Source: Synaphobranchus kaupii
Lineage: Eukaryota > Chordata > Actinopteri > Anguilliformes > Synaphobranchidae
DNA: 64,000 nucleotides
Assembly (NCBI GenBank): GCA_029718625.1
Contig: CM056395.1
Coordinates: forward strand, 27,264,261-27,328,260
Direction: 5' to 3'
A program made the position numbers and the translations under genes. Of the stretch, positions 12,801 to 64,000 are shown in pieces; position 1 is the first letter of the stretch; every line of letters begins with the position of its first letter. Under the pieces are notes generated by a model. That model did no database searches. It was not told the DNA's origin and saw nothing but the letters and a program-made list of their open reading frames with translations.

Positions 12801-13960
12801 ATGTTCCCAGTACCAGTCCCAGTTCAGCCCAAGTCTCAGTCACTCTGCTCCCGTAGAACCTCTATGTGCAGAGACTTTTTCATTGAGGCCTTTTCCCTTT
12901 CTCTGAAACGCACTGTTGTCACTAAACGGTGACATCATCTCTGTGCGCCTTTTCTTAAACGCACTGTTGTCACTAAACGGTGACATCATCTCTGTGCGCC
13001 GTCTCTGAAACACACTGAACTCTAAACGGCGACATCATCTCTGTGCGCCATCTCTGAAACACACTGAACGGCTAAATCATCTAAACCTGCTTAAAGATCT
13101 GCTGTATCAAAATCCTGTACATATTTTTCACTGGACTGATTCTTGGGTGTTTCCAAAACGCTGAAAATGGAATCATTCCCCTTTGGACCAATCACTGTGT
13201 GCGCGTGTGTATGAGCGTGTGTGTGTGTGAGTGAGCGTGCGTGTGTGGGTGCGCATGATCATGCTATTTGTAATAATAGACAGTTGTGCACAGTTGTAGT
13301 GTTGTAACAGCAGTATTTTGGAACTGCAGAAGATCATGTGGGGTGGGGGGTGGGGGTGGGGGTGGGGGGGGGCACGGAGGTGGAGGCTGGCACACTGCTG
13401 CCACCTGCTGGTGCGTTTCCAGCAGTGGCCGTGGTGAGCACAGGGGCAGAATCGTCAGGGCAACCGAGAAGGGTATAAATCCCATTGTGACACAAGGCCC
13501 AGCTCTGCAATAGACCCCAGTGCCCCCACCATTTACACGTCCAGCTGATCCAAAGGGAATAGAGGTAACCTGTATGTGCTGGTTTTTCAGAGGGACTTTA
13601 ATATAAGTAGAGTACAGGTCACTGAAAATAAAGCTTCATCAAAGCTTAACACAAGTCTTTATTAAAGCAAAATGTACTACTGGTTCTTTAAGGGGGGGGG
13701 GGGGGGGGGGGGTCGTGTATTCTGTTCAGCGATACTCTGAGCTTCCAAGAGACTTTTGACGCATGTAAAATACCTGGTGTGTGGGTGGGCGGGTTGTGGA
13801 AGTTTTTTTTTTTGTGTAGCCTACTTGGTGAGAATATATATGTTTTAAAATATGCATGCATGTTTCTTTTCTAGTGTGAGGAGTGCTTTCCTTCCACAGA
13901 GCCCTGAAACGATCTGTTGAATGTTCCTAATGTTCTAATAAACTGCCAAAAAAAAAATCT
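12801..13960 (+). other. chmp3: chmp3 3' UTR
   Basis: It follows the stop codon TAA at 12798-12800. AATAAA poly(A) signals occur at 13627-13632 and 13937-13942. It contains a short tandem repeat (12907-13065), a GT-rich stretch at 13197-13255, a G-rich stretch at 13340-13372 and a run of about 22 G at 13692-13712. If the distal signal is used the UTR is about 1.15 kb; the proximal one gives about 0.85 kb. Confidence 0.65.
12907..13065 (+). repeat. Short tandem repeat in chmp3 3' UTR
   Basis: Three to four decaying copies of a roughly 50-bp unit with the landmarks ACGCACTGTTGTCACTAAAC, GGTGACATCATCTCTGTGCG and a CTGAAA tail. Copies three and four have lost internal bases. Confidence 0.75.
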
Positions 13961-16900
13961 ACTTTTTCAAAACACACTGAGACAACTGTAACGCTCTATT
14001 TGACACAATGTAAGCATGGGTAGACAAGATGACAACATTCCAAGATGCATCAACAACAACAAAAAAAAGTACAACAGTCTTTCCTGTGTTCCATCACAAA
14101 GACGTCATGTCAACATAATTCAGGTTGTGGTCTTCAATTGTTAATCAAATATCCCACCAACGTCTGGGGCTTTGCCTGTCATGTTGGATATTCCACCAAC
14201 TTCTGCGACAACACATTCTCATCACCAGTTTCTACATCACTGAGTCTTCCCCAGGCGTTTTCCCGATTTATGGAACTTAGACCGTTCCGAAACCGCACCC
14301 CTGGGTCGCACTGGGAAGTCCCTTAACTTTCGCCGTGATATTGACACCATTTAGCATTCCATAATGTGCAGAAAGAGCAGGAAGATGGTGTTTAGAGGCG
14401 CTCCTTACTATCAATTTTCACGCTTCCATTAACGCCAAGCACAACTAGCCTATTGTTTTTCACAGTGGTTTAAAGGTAATGGTCAGTGCAATGCAGGCTA
14501 CACTCATTTACATACACATGTTTGATAAATGTGTAAAACAAATGACGGGAATTTTTATTTCTTAATTATTCGCGATTGATAAGCGTTTGCTAATTGCCCT
14601 GGACCAGGATTTCTCTTTACCAATATTCTGAATTCAGTGAGATAACAGAGAGAACCGGGATATTCCAAACGAGAAGTCTCTGATCCCTGCAAAGAGAAGA
14701 TTTGAAGCTGGTAGGCCTAGACTCTATTTTACTGTAATGGAGTCAATTGAACATTGTTAGCCTACTTAATGCAGCGAGGCTCGTTGGCATTATATTTGTT
14801 TAGCGAGCAGCTACGCCAAATAAATCAACACAACCAACGAAACGTTACCTGACGTTATGTCTGAATTTTATCGCTTTTTAACAGCAGCCTATTAACACCG
14901 CGTAAAAAAATTAATGTGGGAACAGCATAGCACTTTTTTTTACTCACTCGTTGTCGTTTCCTATTCCTCCCCAAGAAGTTAGTATGGCCCTTTCCTACAT
15001 TAAAAAAACGCTATGCCCCACAGCCCCCGCTTTCAATTTCAGTTCGCAATTCAGAATCCCACCACTAGGTGGTAGTAAGTCCATACCAAGTTACACGTTC
15101 GCTGTCGATTGAAATGATTTCATTATGCCTATGTTCAATTTTGTAGCATATTATTTGCCTGTGTAATTCGAAAAAGTGTGCTGGTGAGCTAAAACGGCAG
15201 GCAGATTAAAAAATTATTTAAAAAAATATTTCAGTGGTATACTAAACTGTATAAAGCAAAAGAACACACACCAAATATATTTTCCCATATATTTATTGCA
15301 AAATACCGGCACTCAGTATTTGTCATTTGTGACAATGGAAGGCTGCTCTAATTCAATGTACAACTTTTAACAATGCCAAAGAATTCAAGTTCAACTGGAT
15401 GCCAGATGTGGCCATAAAGCTCAAGTTTGGTCTCATCTGACCTTAACACTCAGTTCCAATTGCAGTTGATGATGATCCAAGCAGGCTTTGACGTTGGTTG
15501 ATTTCAAAGCCTGTTTGGGATCATTGTCTTGCTGAAATCAACCAATAATTGGTTAACTGACCACAAAAATTACTGTTTTGAAATGGCCATCTCAGTCTCC
15601 AGACATGAACAACATGAGTGAGGGTGTGAAAAGTACTGAAAATGTCCATTAACTCTTTCCTGTCTGGATCAGGCATGTACAGTCACAAGGAGTAAAGCCT
15701 AGATTATTTTAGCCACCTCAATGACAATCCCAGCCTGTGCAGACACCCCTATGTGAAAGTTGGAAACTAGTTTTGTAGGAGTCCCCAGTTGCAAGATTTA
15801 GGTTTGTACAACTTTAATACAAAAAAAGTAATTGGGGATTATTTAATGGGAGAGGTTGTTATTTCAATGTTGTTTATTAGATTTTTCCTTCCATCTTCCG
15901 TTTAGATGCGGGTAAATATGTCCTAAAAGAAATGCAGTTTGGAGAACCTCCGACAGATTCTCGTATGAACTGTGTGATGTCATTTTAACGTCACACAAAA
16001 GGTGGGTGGGAATGCGCAGCCTCCTTGATCGCTGGCAAATGCGCGGAAGATGAAGGTTGCCAGAGTTTCGATAATTCCAATGTATGCTGTTGGTCTATTT
16101 TAAAAAAGGGCAGGTGGTAAAACTGTCTTTGTTTAAGAATAGGCTACGTCCTGTAGATTTAATGTTTTCGTACAATATATTGATATACCGGAAAATTGTA
16201 TTCTGTCAGCACGCTGTAGCACTATATATCTATTACGCTTAGTGAGTTGGACTAGCAAAGTTAGATAGCTTTGTGTGACATATTCAGTCTGTTACTCTGG
16301 TTTACGTAAAAAAATAATTTTTTGTCAGTATATGGTGCAGGAAAATATGTACTATGCACGTGGCATATACTTATAAAATAAATTCAGTGCATGACTCAAA
16401 ATCTATTTATTTGCTACTTTCACATTTTTCCTGTAGCAAAAAATAATAGTGTAATTACACAAAGCCACATCGTCCAGAAACAATGCACTTTTTCAAAGCT
16501 AAAATTGTATGAGAACACAGGCGACACATGAACCCTAGATAACTCATGTCTGTTTAGCTGGTACTCCTCCATACGCCGCTGTAATTCTGATATTCCTGGA
16601 TAAGCTAAAATGCAAATTATCGAATAGTAGAGGAAGGAGAATGAGAAAGATATCCTCAAGCCTATGCCAAGGAAAATCCCCCAATTACTCCTCTTTTCCA
16701 ACCTTGTGTCACCAATCTGGACACCTTCTGTAGAGCGGGTATTACAATTTGTGTGACGTCATTTAAGAAGGATGCCGTTCCTCTCCTCAATTGTATGAGG
16801 GTAAGGGCGACCGGTTCGTAGTTTTTATGAATCGGGAGACGTCTAATTTGACGGTAAAAGCTCAAAAGATATACTCGATGAGAAGCACCGTGACATTTTT

Positions 16901-16980
16901 CATCAGCACATAACCGAAACTTTTGGGATGTTTTTTTGGGAAACGTTAAGACACGGTTGTTTTTTGAAAAGGCCGGTTAA
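13961..16980. other. Intergenic region between chmp3 and nsd2
   Basis: Mostly AT-rich, with no recognised gene. It holds a decayed Tc1-like relic (15270-15640) and two promoter-like CRE sites (GTGTGACGTCATTT near 16752; an imperfect one near 15983). A 93-codon minus-strand open frame (16701-16420) is discussed as a finding; I do not call it a gene. Confidence 0.5.
15270..15640. mobile_element. Decayed Tc1/mariner-like relic
   Basis: Phrases typical of Tc1-like transposase genes can be read: GTTTGGTCTCATCTGACC (15427 onward), GGGATCATTGTCTTGCTG and a trace of W-P-S-Q-S-P-D-M-N at TGGCCATCTCAGTCTCCAGA. The sequence is full of indels and no frame survives. Boundaries are approximate. Confidence 0.45.
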
Positions 16981-16984
16981 ATTC

Positions 16985-17595
16985 ACCGCCGCCGCCAGCC
17001 AATCGGAAGTGAGTATTTTTCGCGCTGATTGGGATTAGTGCTCCCCGCGAGCACAGAATCGAGTTCACACAGTCGGCGCTGGAAATATGCTACAAACAGG
17101 TTATTTTTACTTTTCCATTTGCCAATAAGTCTTATCCGTGCAGTGAATGTCCACACTGTGACTGCACTCCCTTCCCCACGAAATAAAACAAGGGAAGGTC
17201 ATTTGTATATTTCCGTGGGTCCTTGTGCCTGTTGGCTAGAAATTAGCCGCGGGTTAACGTTAGTCATTCAGTGGTAGTCGGCCAGCTAACGTCCCAGTCA
17301 CATAGCGAGCAATTTACTTAAAATGTGCAATTTGGATCGGAACTTACCGACATATATATACATTGTATTGGTTAACAGACGAATCATTGGCGATTTATGA
17401 TTTTCTATAGTCTGGCCTACCTCACAATTGGCTAAATAATGTTACCTAAGGGAATTTGTATTTGTTTGCTATTGGAAGCGATATTGTTAGCTCGCTAGCT
17501 AGGGAGCTAACCATTGATCTGGTACTGCTTGTGTCTCCAGTGAGCCAGGCTATGCTGGACTAAACGCATCGGTAAATAAGTGCTTTTTCGCGGAG
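16985..17595 (+). promoter_or_regulatory. nsd2: Probable nsd2 promoter and 5' UTR exon
   Basis: A GC-rich island in an AT-rich setting: a CCGCCGCCGCC run, a CCAAT box (AGCCAATCGGAAGTG, about 16997), an E2F-like TTTTCGCGC and an inverted CCAAT (GCTGATTGGGA, about 17025). A donor TCGCGGAG|GTAAGT at about 17595 could end a non-coding first exon that splices to the acceptor GGGCGCAG|CTGA just before the start codon at 20250. Transcription start and exon limits are inferred. Confidence 0.5.
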
Positions 17596-17599
17596 GTAA

Positions 17600-20244
17600 G
17601 TTGTGATTGAGCTGCTCTGCTTCAGTGTCACATAATTACAAGGATGGAAAACGATGTAGGTAACTTAACCTGCTAGTCAAAATGGCCATTGAAGTAACGA
17701 TAGGCAAAAAAAAATATTTTCGGCGACTGCCTTGCTGTTGTGGCTTATTAGCCGACTAAATGACTAGCTAGTAACATGTTAGCAATAATGTTAGATGTAA
17801 CGTTAACGTTAGCCAGTGTGTTTGTTATATACCGTTGGCTGATTTGTCAAATAGTTTTAATGTAACGTTAGCTTAACGTTACTTGTGAAAGAGGAATGCA
17901 TCAATACAGGCTGAACCAACGTTAGCTAACGTTATTGTGCCAGCTAACGGGCTAAATGTGAATGAAACTGAGGATGAATAAATGAAGATGAATGAATTAA
18001 TCGTATTTGGGAATGTTTTCTCTAATCTTTAACGTTACCACAGCTAACGTTAACCCAACGTTAGTCAGACTGCTGTTAACTGTTAAGGAAACACGAAACG
18101 TTAAGTTAAATGAGCTTGGTAAGTTAGAGAACTAGCTACTTTGGTAACTGAATGTCTAGGTTTTTGTGGCCATTATTTTGTGAACTTACGAGCCAGTTAT
18201 ACGCAGCCAGCTCCACTGTCTTCTCAAATCCATACTATAGTGCACTTTTTCTCCTAACGTTATATGAAGCAGCAATTTTACGTTGACGTTAATCTGTTCT
18301 GATTATACTTATATTATGTTCTAGCAGACCAGACCATAACTTGTAACTAGTGATGCACATAGTGGTCAGTTTGAATGGGAGGCCATTTTTTAGCAAGACA
18401 GCGGCCCCCCCGCAGTGTGCAGCCAGCTTTGGAAAGCCGGATAGCTCGCTTAGTCCTCCTTCAACAGCCCTCCCTTCCAACGACCATTTCAATATCAATA
18501 GCTTCTTAAGCGCAGCCTAAAAATATGTTCACGGTGTATTCGTCCATATGCAAAAAGTAATTTCTTTCTGATATGACGCCAACCAATCTGCCAGGAGAAA
18601 TACACGAATCTTCACAAATAAGGATGCGTACATCATCGTTTCAAAAACAAAGAGTTTTTTTTTGAGAGACGTAAGTCCTTTGTTTGCATGCAAGGTTCAG
18701 TTAACGTGAAAAAACGGCGGTTCTTTGCTTTGGATGTTTTTAAGTGAATATATTGTGGGACAGCTGACATTTTGGGACCATAAAGGCTGATTAAAATGCA
18801 TGTTGCCCATTTCCCCATAATGGCCGGTCTCCACACAGACACCTGTCCCGTAGCTCTCATTCCCACAAAGGCTCTCCGACCCGGACTACACTAAATGTAA
18901 AGATACTCTCGTTCCAGTTCTTCCATAGTGTACCATGTAACGCAGCGCTTTTCGATTTTGAGATGCTCGATATGGGATTAAAAATAAAACAGTCTTGTTA
19001 TACGTGGTAATGAGAACAAGAAACCGACACGTTTTAGATGGCATGCATGCAAACTAAGATTATATTGTTTTCACTATTTTGGAAAATAAAATATAAATAC
19101 TAAACATGGCATAAGTTACTCTCGAATCCCCTCTTTGAAATCCAAGTATTTAGCTCGCTGCTATGTTCCTTTGTTCCTTGCTAACTATCTTTCAAGCCTG
19201 CTGACCACTGGTTTTACAGTGAGGTCACTGATAATGCAAAAAAAAAAAAACCATTATCTCGGGAAGGAGCACGTGCTAAGAGTCTTCAATCACTGGCAAC
19301 GTCACTGGTCAAAGTTTTGGTCCGAATGTAAAGCTTGCAAGCTTCAGGAACCATGATCCCTTGGTGCTGTTGTAGCTCTTTAGCCAATTTGAGTTGCTTC
19401 AGATTGGTTTGCTGAAGAGCATTGCACTTTGGTGTACAAAAGGTTTTATTTTTATTTTTTATTTTTTTAAAGCATATTTTCTCATTTAACATGAGTGGAG
19501 CTTTGAGAATGCATGTTGCCTAGCAACTTAACTGGCAGCTCATTTAGGCAAGTTTGGCTAATTTAGCTTACTAGCTAGACGGTTGCAGGACTATAAAATG
19601 CAAATGCATTTTCACAAAAATAATTTGGAGAGACAGAAGCCACGCTACTGTAATCTAAAAGCCAAATCGGTTATTAGGTTAGCCATACATTGTAGCTTTT
19701 TGCAGCTGGAACCCTACTAAGCCAACAAGAGTGGCTAGCTTTTCGGTCAGTGCCCCGTAGCTAATGCTAGCTGCTGGAAAAAATAGATGCATAAAACCTT
19801 GTCATGATTGTAACCAAAACATGATGTAACATTGTGGGTAGTATGAGAAAGGAAATTTAAAATGTCCTCCCAATATAATTTCCTTGAATTGGTGGCTGGG
19901 TTGAACTATTGCAGTTTAGTGAAATGCTCTTGCATGCATATTTGCATGGTTATCTAATTCTGTCTTAATTACAGGAAACTTTTGTTGAACATATACATCG
20001 CATTGACGTGTTGAATGCATTCTCATGTTTTGATTGATGTATTTTACTGATTTCTGTGATTATAGTCTTTCAAGAAATGCTGTTGCTTTGCAAAGTACAG
20101 TTAGGCCTCGTCTAATGCATGTAAAATGTCTCTTATTTTGGAAAACGTGTTTTGAGAGAATGAGAAGGTGATTGTGATGATTGAGTGGGTTTCCCGAGCT
20201 CTGCTTTGACTCTCGCCTGTGTCTCTGTCCCTGTGTTGGGCGCA
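17600..20244 (+). other. nsd2: nsd2 5' intron
   Basis: Non-coding. The first 700 bp are dense in TAACGTTA, GTTAGCTAACGTTA and GCTAGC palindromes. No transposon or exon is recognised. The acceptor is the AG at 20243-20244, five bases before the ATG. Confidence 0.5.
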
Positions 20245-20249
20245 GCTGA

Positions 20250-42763
<22,514 letters not shown>

Positions 42764-43775
42764 AGGGACAGAGACTAACCCCAGCATCCTGTGCACACTT
42801 CCCTGTACAGAAATCATGCAGAAATCATCCACAATTACTTAGTACTGTACAGGTATCTTCATTATCAGGGATGCCCAGTGGCCTTGGGAGTTTGACTGAG
42901 CCTTTAGGAAAGGTCTGTGTTCTCATTGTAATTTTTTTTTTTAAATGCTTCTACACTGATGAACAAATGTGTTAAGCACATGAGTCAAAATACACAACGA
43001 GTCAAAATACACAACGGAAAAACCACCTCATAACTTACGCAGCATTACAGTCAGACTTGAATTTTTTTTTTTTGTTTCACTTTTATTCTGAGAAACTTTT
43101 TTTTTTTTTTTTTTTAAACAGTAGAGGTATATATTAAAACCAAAACTATAAGACTGGAATATTGTTATAGTGGCAGTTTGGCAAAAAGTACCTGTTTTTA
43201 GAAGTAATATCGTAACACAAGGAAAAGACACTATTAGTAGCTCTTAAGGACTTGTCTTGTTCATGTAATAGGCGTAGATTGGATTTAATAGCTCAGTAAA
43301 TTTAATTTGCCTTGTTTTGTAGCTCATTTTGAAATGGCGGTGTGGTACATGGTATGGCGATTCTTACAGGGGGTTTGAATCTACCATTTTCAGATGAGAA
43401 CATTAAAAAAAAACATTTAAAACTGCGGTTGAAGGCAGGCTTGGCTTGACATTGGGTAGAAATGACAGCAGTGGACTGAAGCGTTCTGTGCGCCTTTGTG
43501 TTCAAAACACTGCAAAACGGATTTTTATAAAACACTTGTCGGCTGTCGAATGCGATACAAGCGTCTGTGGAGACTTGAGACGCAGTTTAAGCAGTCCGCT
43601 CTGTTCGGCCTCTCTACGTTTCGGTCTTGTGCTCTGGAGTGCATTCGGGGCAGATACTCAGTATTTGTGTGTCCCTTTACCCTGTACAATTAGCTGTACA
43701 TTTTAAAATGTAGTAATATTGCTTTGAAAAATTATATATAATTTTTCTTAATAAAGGGATAATGTACCCACAGTG
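42764..43775 (+). other. nsd2: nsd2 3' UTR
   Basis: It runs from the stop at 42761-42763 to a clear AATAAA at 43750-43755. AT-rich, with a 17-T run near 43095. The cleavage site is inferred at about 20 nt after the signal. Confidence 0.7.
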
Positions 43776-44696
43776 CATAGCAGTAATACAGACAGGTGGT
43801 CATTGGTGGCCTCTGACAGCGGTGGCGTTTAATAATTACCCGGGAGGGGTAAGTGGAGATCAGCTCCGCGTGTTAGAGAACCTTACGAGCCTTTAGTCAT
43901 GAAAGCATTTTCATGGTGAAACATACTTTACACTTTATGATTTTTGCCTTGATCTAGGACCAGAACAGGTTGTCATGGTTTTTTAAAAGTGTTTTTTTTT
44001 TTTTTTTGTGTGTGTTTTTTAATGGGTCTGCTCCCATTAAGGTAAATGGGACAGGTTGTGGAATGATGAGGGTATGAGCACATTGGCATAATACAAAGCT
44101 GTTTCTTATTTTGAGCATGTGAGCGAGCTTTTTACGCCTGTCAGAAATGACTTCTGTTCCACTGTGCATTTCTTTGTTTATTTTATTTTATTCCCCCCTT
44201 AAAAATTGTATTTTTACTGAGGATAATTTGTTACCAGTCAGGTGTGTAGTCCAGTCAGCTTAAACCAGGAGGCAAAGGTACACATTAACCAATAGCAATA
44301 GTGATGATAGTATTTATTAAGATCTGTGAGACTGTGACATTGTGTGCTCAGAAGTTGAGTGTTAAAACCGTAAAACCAAAATAAAACCAATCGGACGAAA
44401 TTCTGCACAATCGGCTCCACTTTCTCGCGCGCTGTTCAGTATGTAAGACAATTTAGTCAATTTCACAGTTTAATACCCTGATGTTACTGGCGACTGCAAG
44501 CAGATTGGTTTACTATGCGTCAACCTGACTATCCAGAATCACTCCTCGCCTCAAGTCTTAGATTAAGGTCTGAATAACAAATTCTAGCACTAGTTTGTGT
44601 TTGCAATCATGAATAAACCGTTCTAATCAAGGCAAAGTTGAGGTTTACGTAGTCCTGAATTATGATCTTAGGTTATTGGGGGGGGTTAAAAATTAC

Positions 44697-44876
44697 ATGC
44701 TCATGCTCCAACTCGCCCAGGGCCGTTCTGTGCGCAGCGATTCTCTCCGAGCCCCTCCCATAGGGCACCGGCCATGCTCGGATCTGGCAGGACCGGGGAT
44801 CGAACCCCGGATTCCCGGGGCGCAACCACACAGACAAAGTCTGCGCCTTAGCCCGCTGCACCACCGCGGCGCAAGT
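44697..44876 (-). mobile_element. tRNA-derived SINE, minus orientation
   Basis: The minus-strand head reads GCGCCGCGGTGGTGCAGCGG, GCTAAGGCGCAGAC and a perfect B box GGGTTCGATCCCCGG, with a body TGCCCTATGGGAGGGGCTCG. The well-kept promoter suggests recent insertion. It resembles a tRNA in its first 75 nt but the stem pairing is incomplete and SINE body follows, so it is not called a tRNA. Confidence 0.75.
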
Positions 44877-44982
44877 GCCTCTGTTTCTAAGAAAAAATTG
44901 CCCACTCAAAAGCTTTTTGATGAAGTTGACTTAAATATGCGCCCTCAAAGGGGTGAAGGGATCATATTCAGTCACAGCCCAA

Positions 44983-45215
44983 AATGGAACTGAATCGCCC
45001 TCGCAACCGATATAGGAAGTGTTACCCCATAGTGTTAAGATGTGACCGCCCCCTTTTTTTTCTGTGCAGAGCATTGCATTGTGGGATTCTCTTGCTGGAA
45101 GCTTGCATTTTATACCCTTGGTGGAAGGGAGGATAAATGAGGGAGTGAGGGAATATCATTTTCTTAAAATGGAACCGAATCCCACTTTGTGTGGCTGGCA
45201 TTCTGTGGAATGTTC
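44983..45215 (-). repeat. Interspersed repeat, family M, copy 3
   Basis: Reverse complement of parts of the copies at 3681 and 50575: TGGAACTGAATCGCCCTCGC, GCATTGCATTGTGGGATTCT, ACCCTTGGTGGAAGGGAGGA and GGAACCGAATCCCACTTTGT. Confidence 0.65.
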
Positions 45216-46780
45216 CTTTGACTCATTACCACTGATTACTGCAATTAGAATGCCTACAGTGACCCCTTGAGGACGAGGAGAGAAATGCAAGCTGTGTTTC
45301 GCCATCTTTTTAGGTGAAAATGCAAAGTTTACAAGTGGTATGAAATCTGGGTGCGTTCATTGCTGCTGCACTTAATGAAGGACAAAGCAGAGATGTGGTT
45401 ATTAGGAAAGAGGGAGGTAAGAGGTGCCTGGTGTTCATAGGGAAAAGGGATGTCTGTCTTCCTCTGTGCAATGGGTGACTGGTGAGGGGAGGCAGTCTGG
45501 CACACATGCTTTCATTGTATGCTCAGAACAGTGTTACAATGGAGCTGTGCTGTGGTGCGATTCACCCCAAACGCCACCCCGTCCCGTCCTCGTTTGCTGC
45601 TAGATGCAAGCACAGAACACTGCCATTGCCCAAATCACTGAAAATGAATGCAGTGAATGTTGTGGCTTATAAATTTTGGCCTGGACATCAGTTTCCATCT
45701 TGTGAAGGTTATGTTCAAATTCTTGCTAACACAATGCAAACTAGGTTCCTTGCCATTTCCCCATAAAGAGCTTTGTTTCAGTGTCCAAGGTTCGACACTT
45801 CCAGCAGTTTATATTCCACTGATTTCACCTATCAGTCTAATTTAACAACAAGAAAGTAAGTTATTTCTACAGGAATCATTTGCCATATAGCACATTACAC
45901 AAAATTAATGCATTAGTTGATTTTACTGATAAACGGTCATGGGATGTGAAAATGGGACATTAATTCCTTATAGGATGCATAGGTATTTCACATATTGGGT
46001 AATGTCTAAAAACAAGTAACGGTTCACAATTTATGGGTTGCAATTGCAATTTGAACAAAAACCAAGAACAAATTGCAAAAAAAAAAAAAAAGTCAAGTCC
46101 CGTTTTTAGCAAGGGGAATTTGCTTTTAATTCCTGGGGGGAGCTTGTTCGTGTGTCTAGGGTAGATTTTTTGAATTGTCTTGAAATAAACAAGCGCATCG
46201 TAGCAACTATCCTTTATTAAAGCCATTGAAATTTCAGATTTAGCGAGATAGCCTAAGAGCAAGCCTACTGTAGAAAGGATGAACCAATCTCCTTCCGGCT
46301 ATGAGACAGAAACGAGTAGGCCACCAATAATGTGTCAGCATCTAGAGTGAGGAGGCGGGTCTGCAAGACGATGATCTGGAGTGCATCTGAGGACAGGAAC
46401 CTTACGTGCCCACAACACCCTCCATTTCCAACACACATTCGCACCACTGTTTTCAGCAGGCTGTCGGTGTTTCGACTGCTCACTCCCCACGATAAACGTC
46501 GCTTAGCTCTGCGCAGACACGGTGCGCTAATCTCCGATTGTTTTAGATAGTCAGTTTTGGCGTCCTAATCATTATTGTTGCGAGGTTACAATACATAGAA
46601 AATTCGTTGGTCTAAATGAAACTGCGCTACGGGCGTTCCGCATCATTTTCCTTTCAGATTTTTATTTGATTACTTTTGAGATTAACTAGGTCCCATATAA
46701 TGAATGTGTCCCTCATGGTCTGATCGCTGGTAAAAACGCAGGGACGGGCCGCTTATAAAGATCACTGTCCTGTTTTGAAA

Positions 46781-47000
46781 TCTGTCCAGCGAGGAAGGCG
46801 GAAGCGAGCGTAGAGTTAGCAAGGGAGTGCATCATCGCCACCGCCGGGGAAAGGACATGGGGCGAGAACTTCAATCGGTGACTCATTGGCTTTCTAATTA
46901 GCCACAAGCTCACATTTAACCGGCCCTGACTATTATTTTTAAGGTTTGGTTGATTTTTAAACAGCTAGCTGCGCATACCTTAACCCCGGACACAATCAGA
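46781..47000 (+). promoter_or_regulatory. letm1: Probable letm1 promoter and 5' UTR
   Basis: A moderately GC-rich stretch (GGCGGAAGCGAGCG at about 46797; CACCGCCGGGGAAAGG at about 46840) leading into the start codon at 47001, with no TATA box in an obvious position. The transcription start cannot be fixed. Confidence 0.4.
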
Positions 47001-63532
<16,532 letters not shown>

Positions 63533-64000
63533 GCCCCGCCCTCCAGCCACGCCCGGTGCCACGCCCCCAACCACGGCCAAGAAGCACCGCTAACGGTGCT
63601 ACTCTTTCTGGAAGCTTCCGAGGAGAAACGGAGGCCATCAGTCAGGGGGATCTGAAAACATAATGAGTGGTTCTGCAGAGCAAGGCTTCTCTGCAGATCT
63701 CTGTTAAGTTAGTTTTACCCTGTAGTGTGTGTGTGAGTGAGAGTGAGAGTATACTTACAAGTATAATGTGTATATTGGCAAATTATTCATTTTTGTTCTG
63801 CTAACCAGATTATTATTATTATTATTAAGCTGTACATAAGCCATGAATCTGGTTAGGTGTTCTACTTGGGTCGCCCAGCTGAGAGGGAAAATTAGGAATG
63901 GAATATTACTGAAATTGAAATAATGTTTGAACTCAAAATTTGCCTTTCATTTATTAACTTGATCATCTTGAAGAAATGCAATCGCAGCATTTCTCTACTT
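63533..64000 (+). other. letm1: letm1 3' UTR (incomplete)
   Basis: Follows the stop TGA at 63530-63532. GC-rich first 100 bases, then AT-rich with GTGTGTGTGAGTGAGAGTGA and an (ATT)n stretch. No AATAAA before the window ends, so the UTR probably continues. Confidence 0.6.

Larger units (their letters stand above)
43776..46780. other. Intergenic region between nsd2 and letm1
   Basis: No gene recognised. It contains a minus-orientation tRNA-type SINE (44697-44876), family M copy 3 (44983-45215) and a 16-T run near 43990. The open frames here are short and have no recognisable content. Confidence 0.55.

Noticed and set aside
44800..44876. Possible tRNA gene on the minus strand
   Set aside because: Good A- and B-box-like promoter, but stems do not pair fully and SINE body follows directly.

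Overview
The window is vertebrate nuclear DNA, most likely from a teleost fish. The signs are intron-rich genes with GT-AG splice sites, tRNA-derived SINEs ending in the 'ctctggataagagcgtctgctaaatgcc' type of tail, Tc1-like, hAT-like and TTAA-flanked DNA transposons, many minisatellites, and dense TAACGTTA/GCTAGCTA palindromes near gene starts. I cannot name the species. All gene identities come from reading translated exons against remembered vertebrate families; no search was run.

Layout. (1) 1-5322, minus strand: elmod2, an ELMO-domain GAP for ARL2-type GTPases, eight coding exons, 298 codons. (2) 7826-12800, plus: chmp3 (VPS24), an ESCRT-III subunit, six exons, 219 aa, divergent from elmod2 across a 2.5 kb shared 5' region. 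(3) about 17000-43775, plus: nsd2 (WHSC1/MMSET), an H3K36 methyltransferase, 22 coding exons. My exon model gives 1365 codons with PWWP, PHD cluster, second PWWP, AWS-SET-postSET and a final PHD, but no recognisable HMG box. (4) 47001-63532, plus: letm1, an inner mitochondrial membrane protein, 14 coding exons plus one possible 33-nt micro-exon, 761 aa (772 with it). nsd2 followed by letm1 is the conserved Wolf-Hirschhorn-region pair. Every exon junction in the four models keeps phase.

The genes do not form one pathway: elmod2 acts in ARL/ARF GTPase control, chmp3 in membrane scission, nsd2 in chromatin and letm1 in mitochondrial ion exchange.

The most striking unexplained structure is the minisatellites. 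About sixteen arrays lie in the window, and roughly ten start or end within about 60 nt of a splice site. Several have copied the splice site or exon edge into every unit: about 30 copies of the chmp3 last-exon acceptor, a triplicated letm1 exon start, and about 11 copies of an nsd2 donor. A second highlight is a 2.4 kb TTAA-flanked transposon in nsd2 intron 1 carrying a broken THAP-domain gene, with other repeats nested inside it. I see no CRISPR, no bacterial-type system and no genuine tRNA or rRNA gene.
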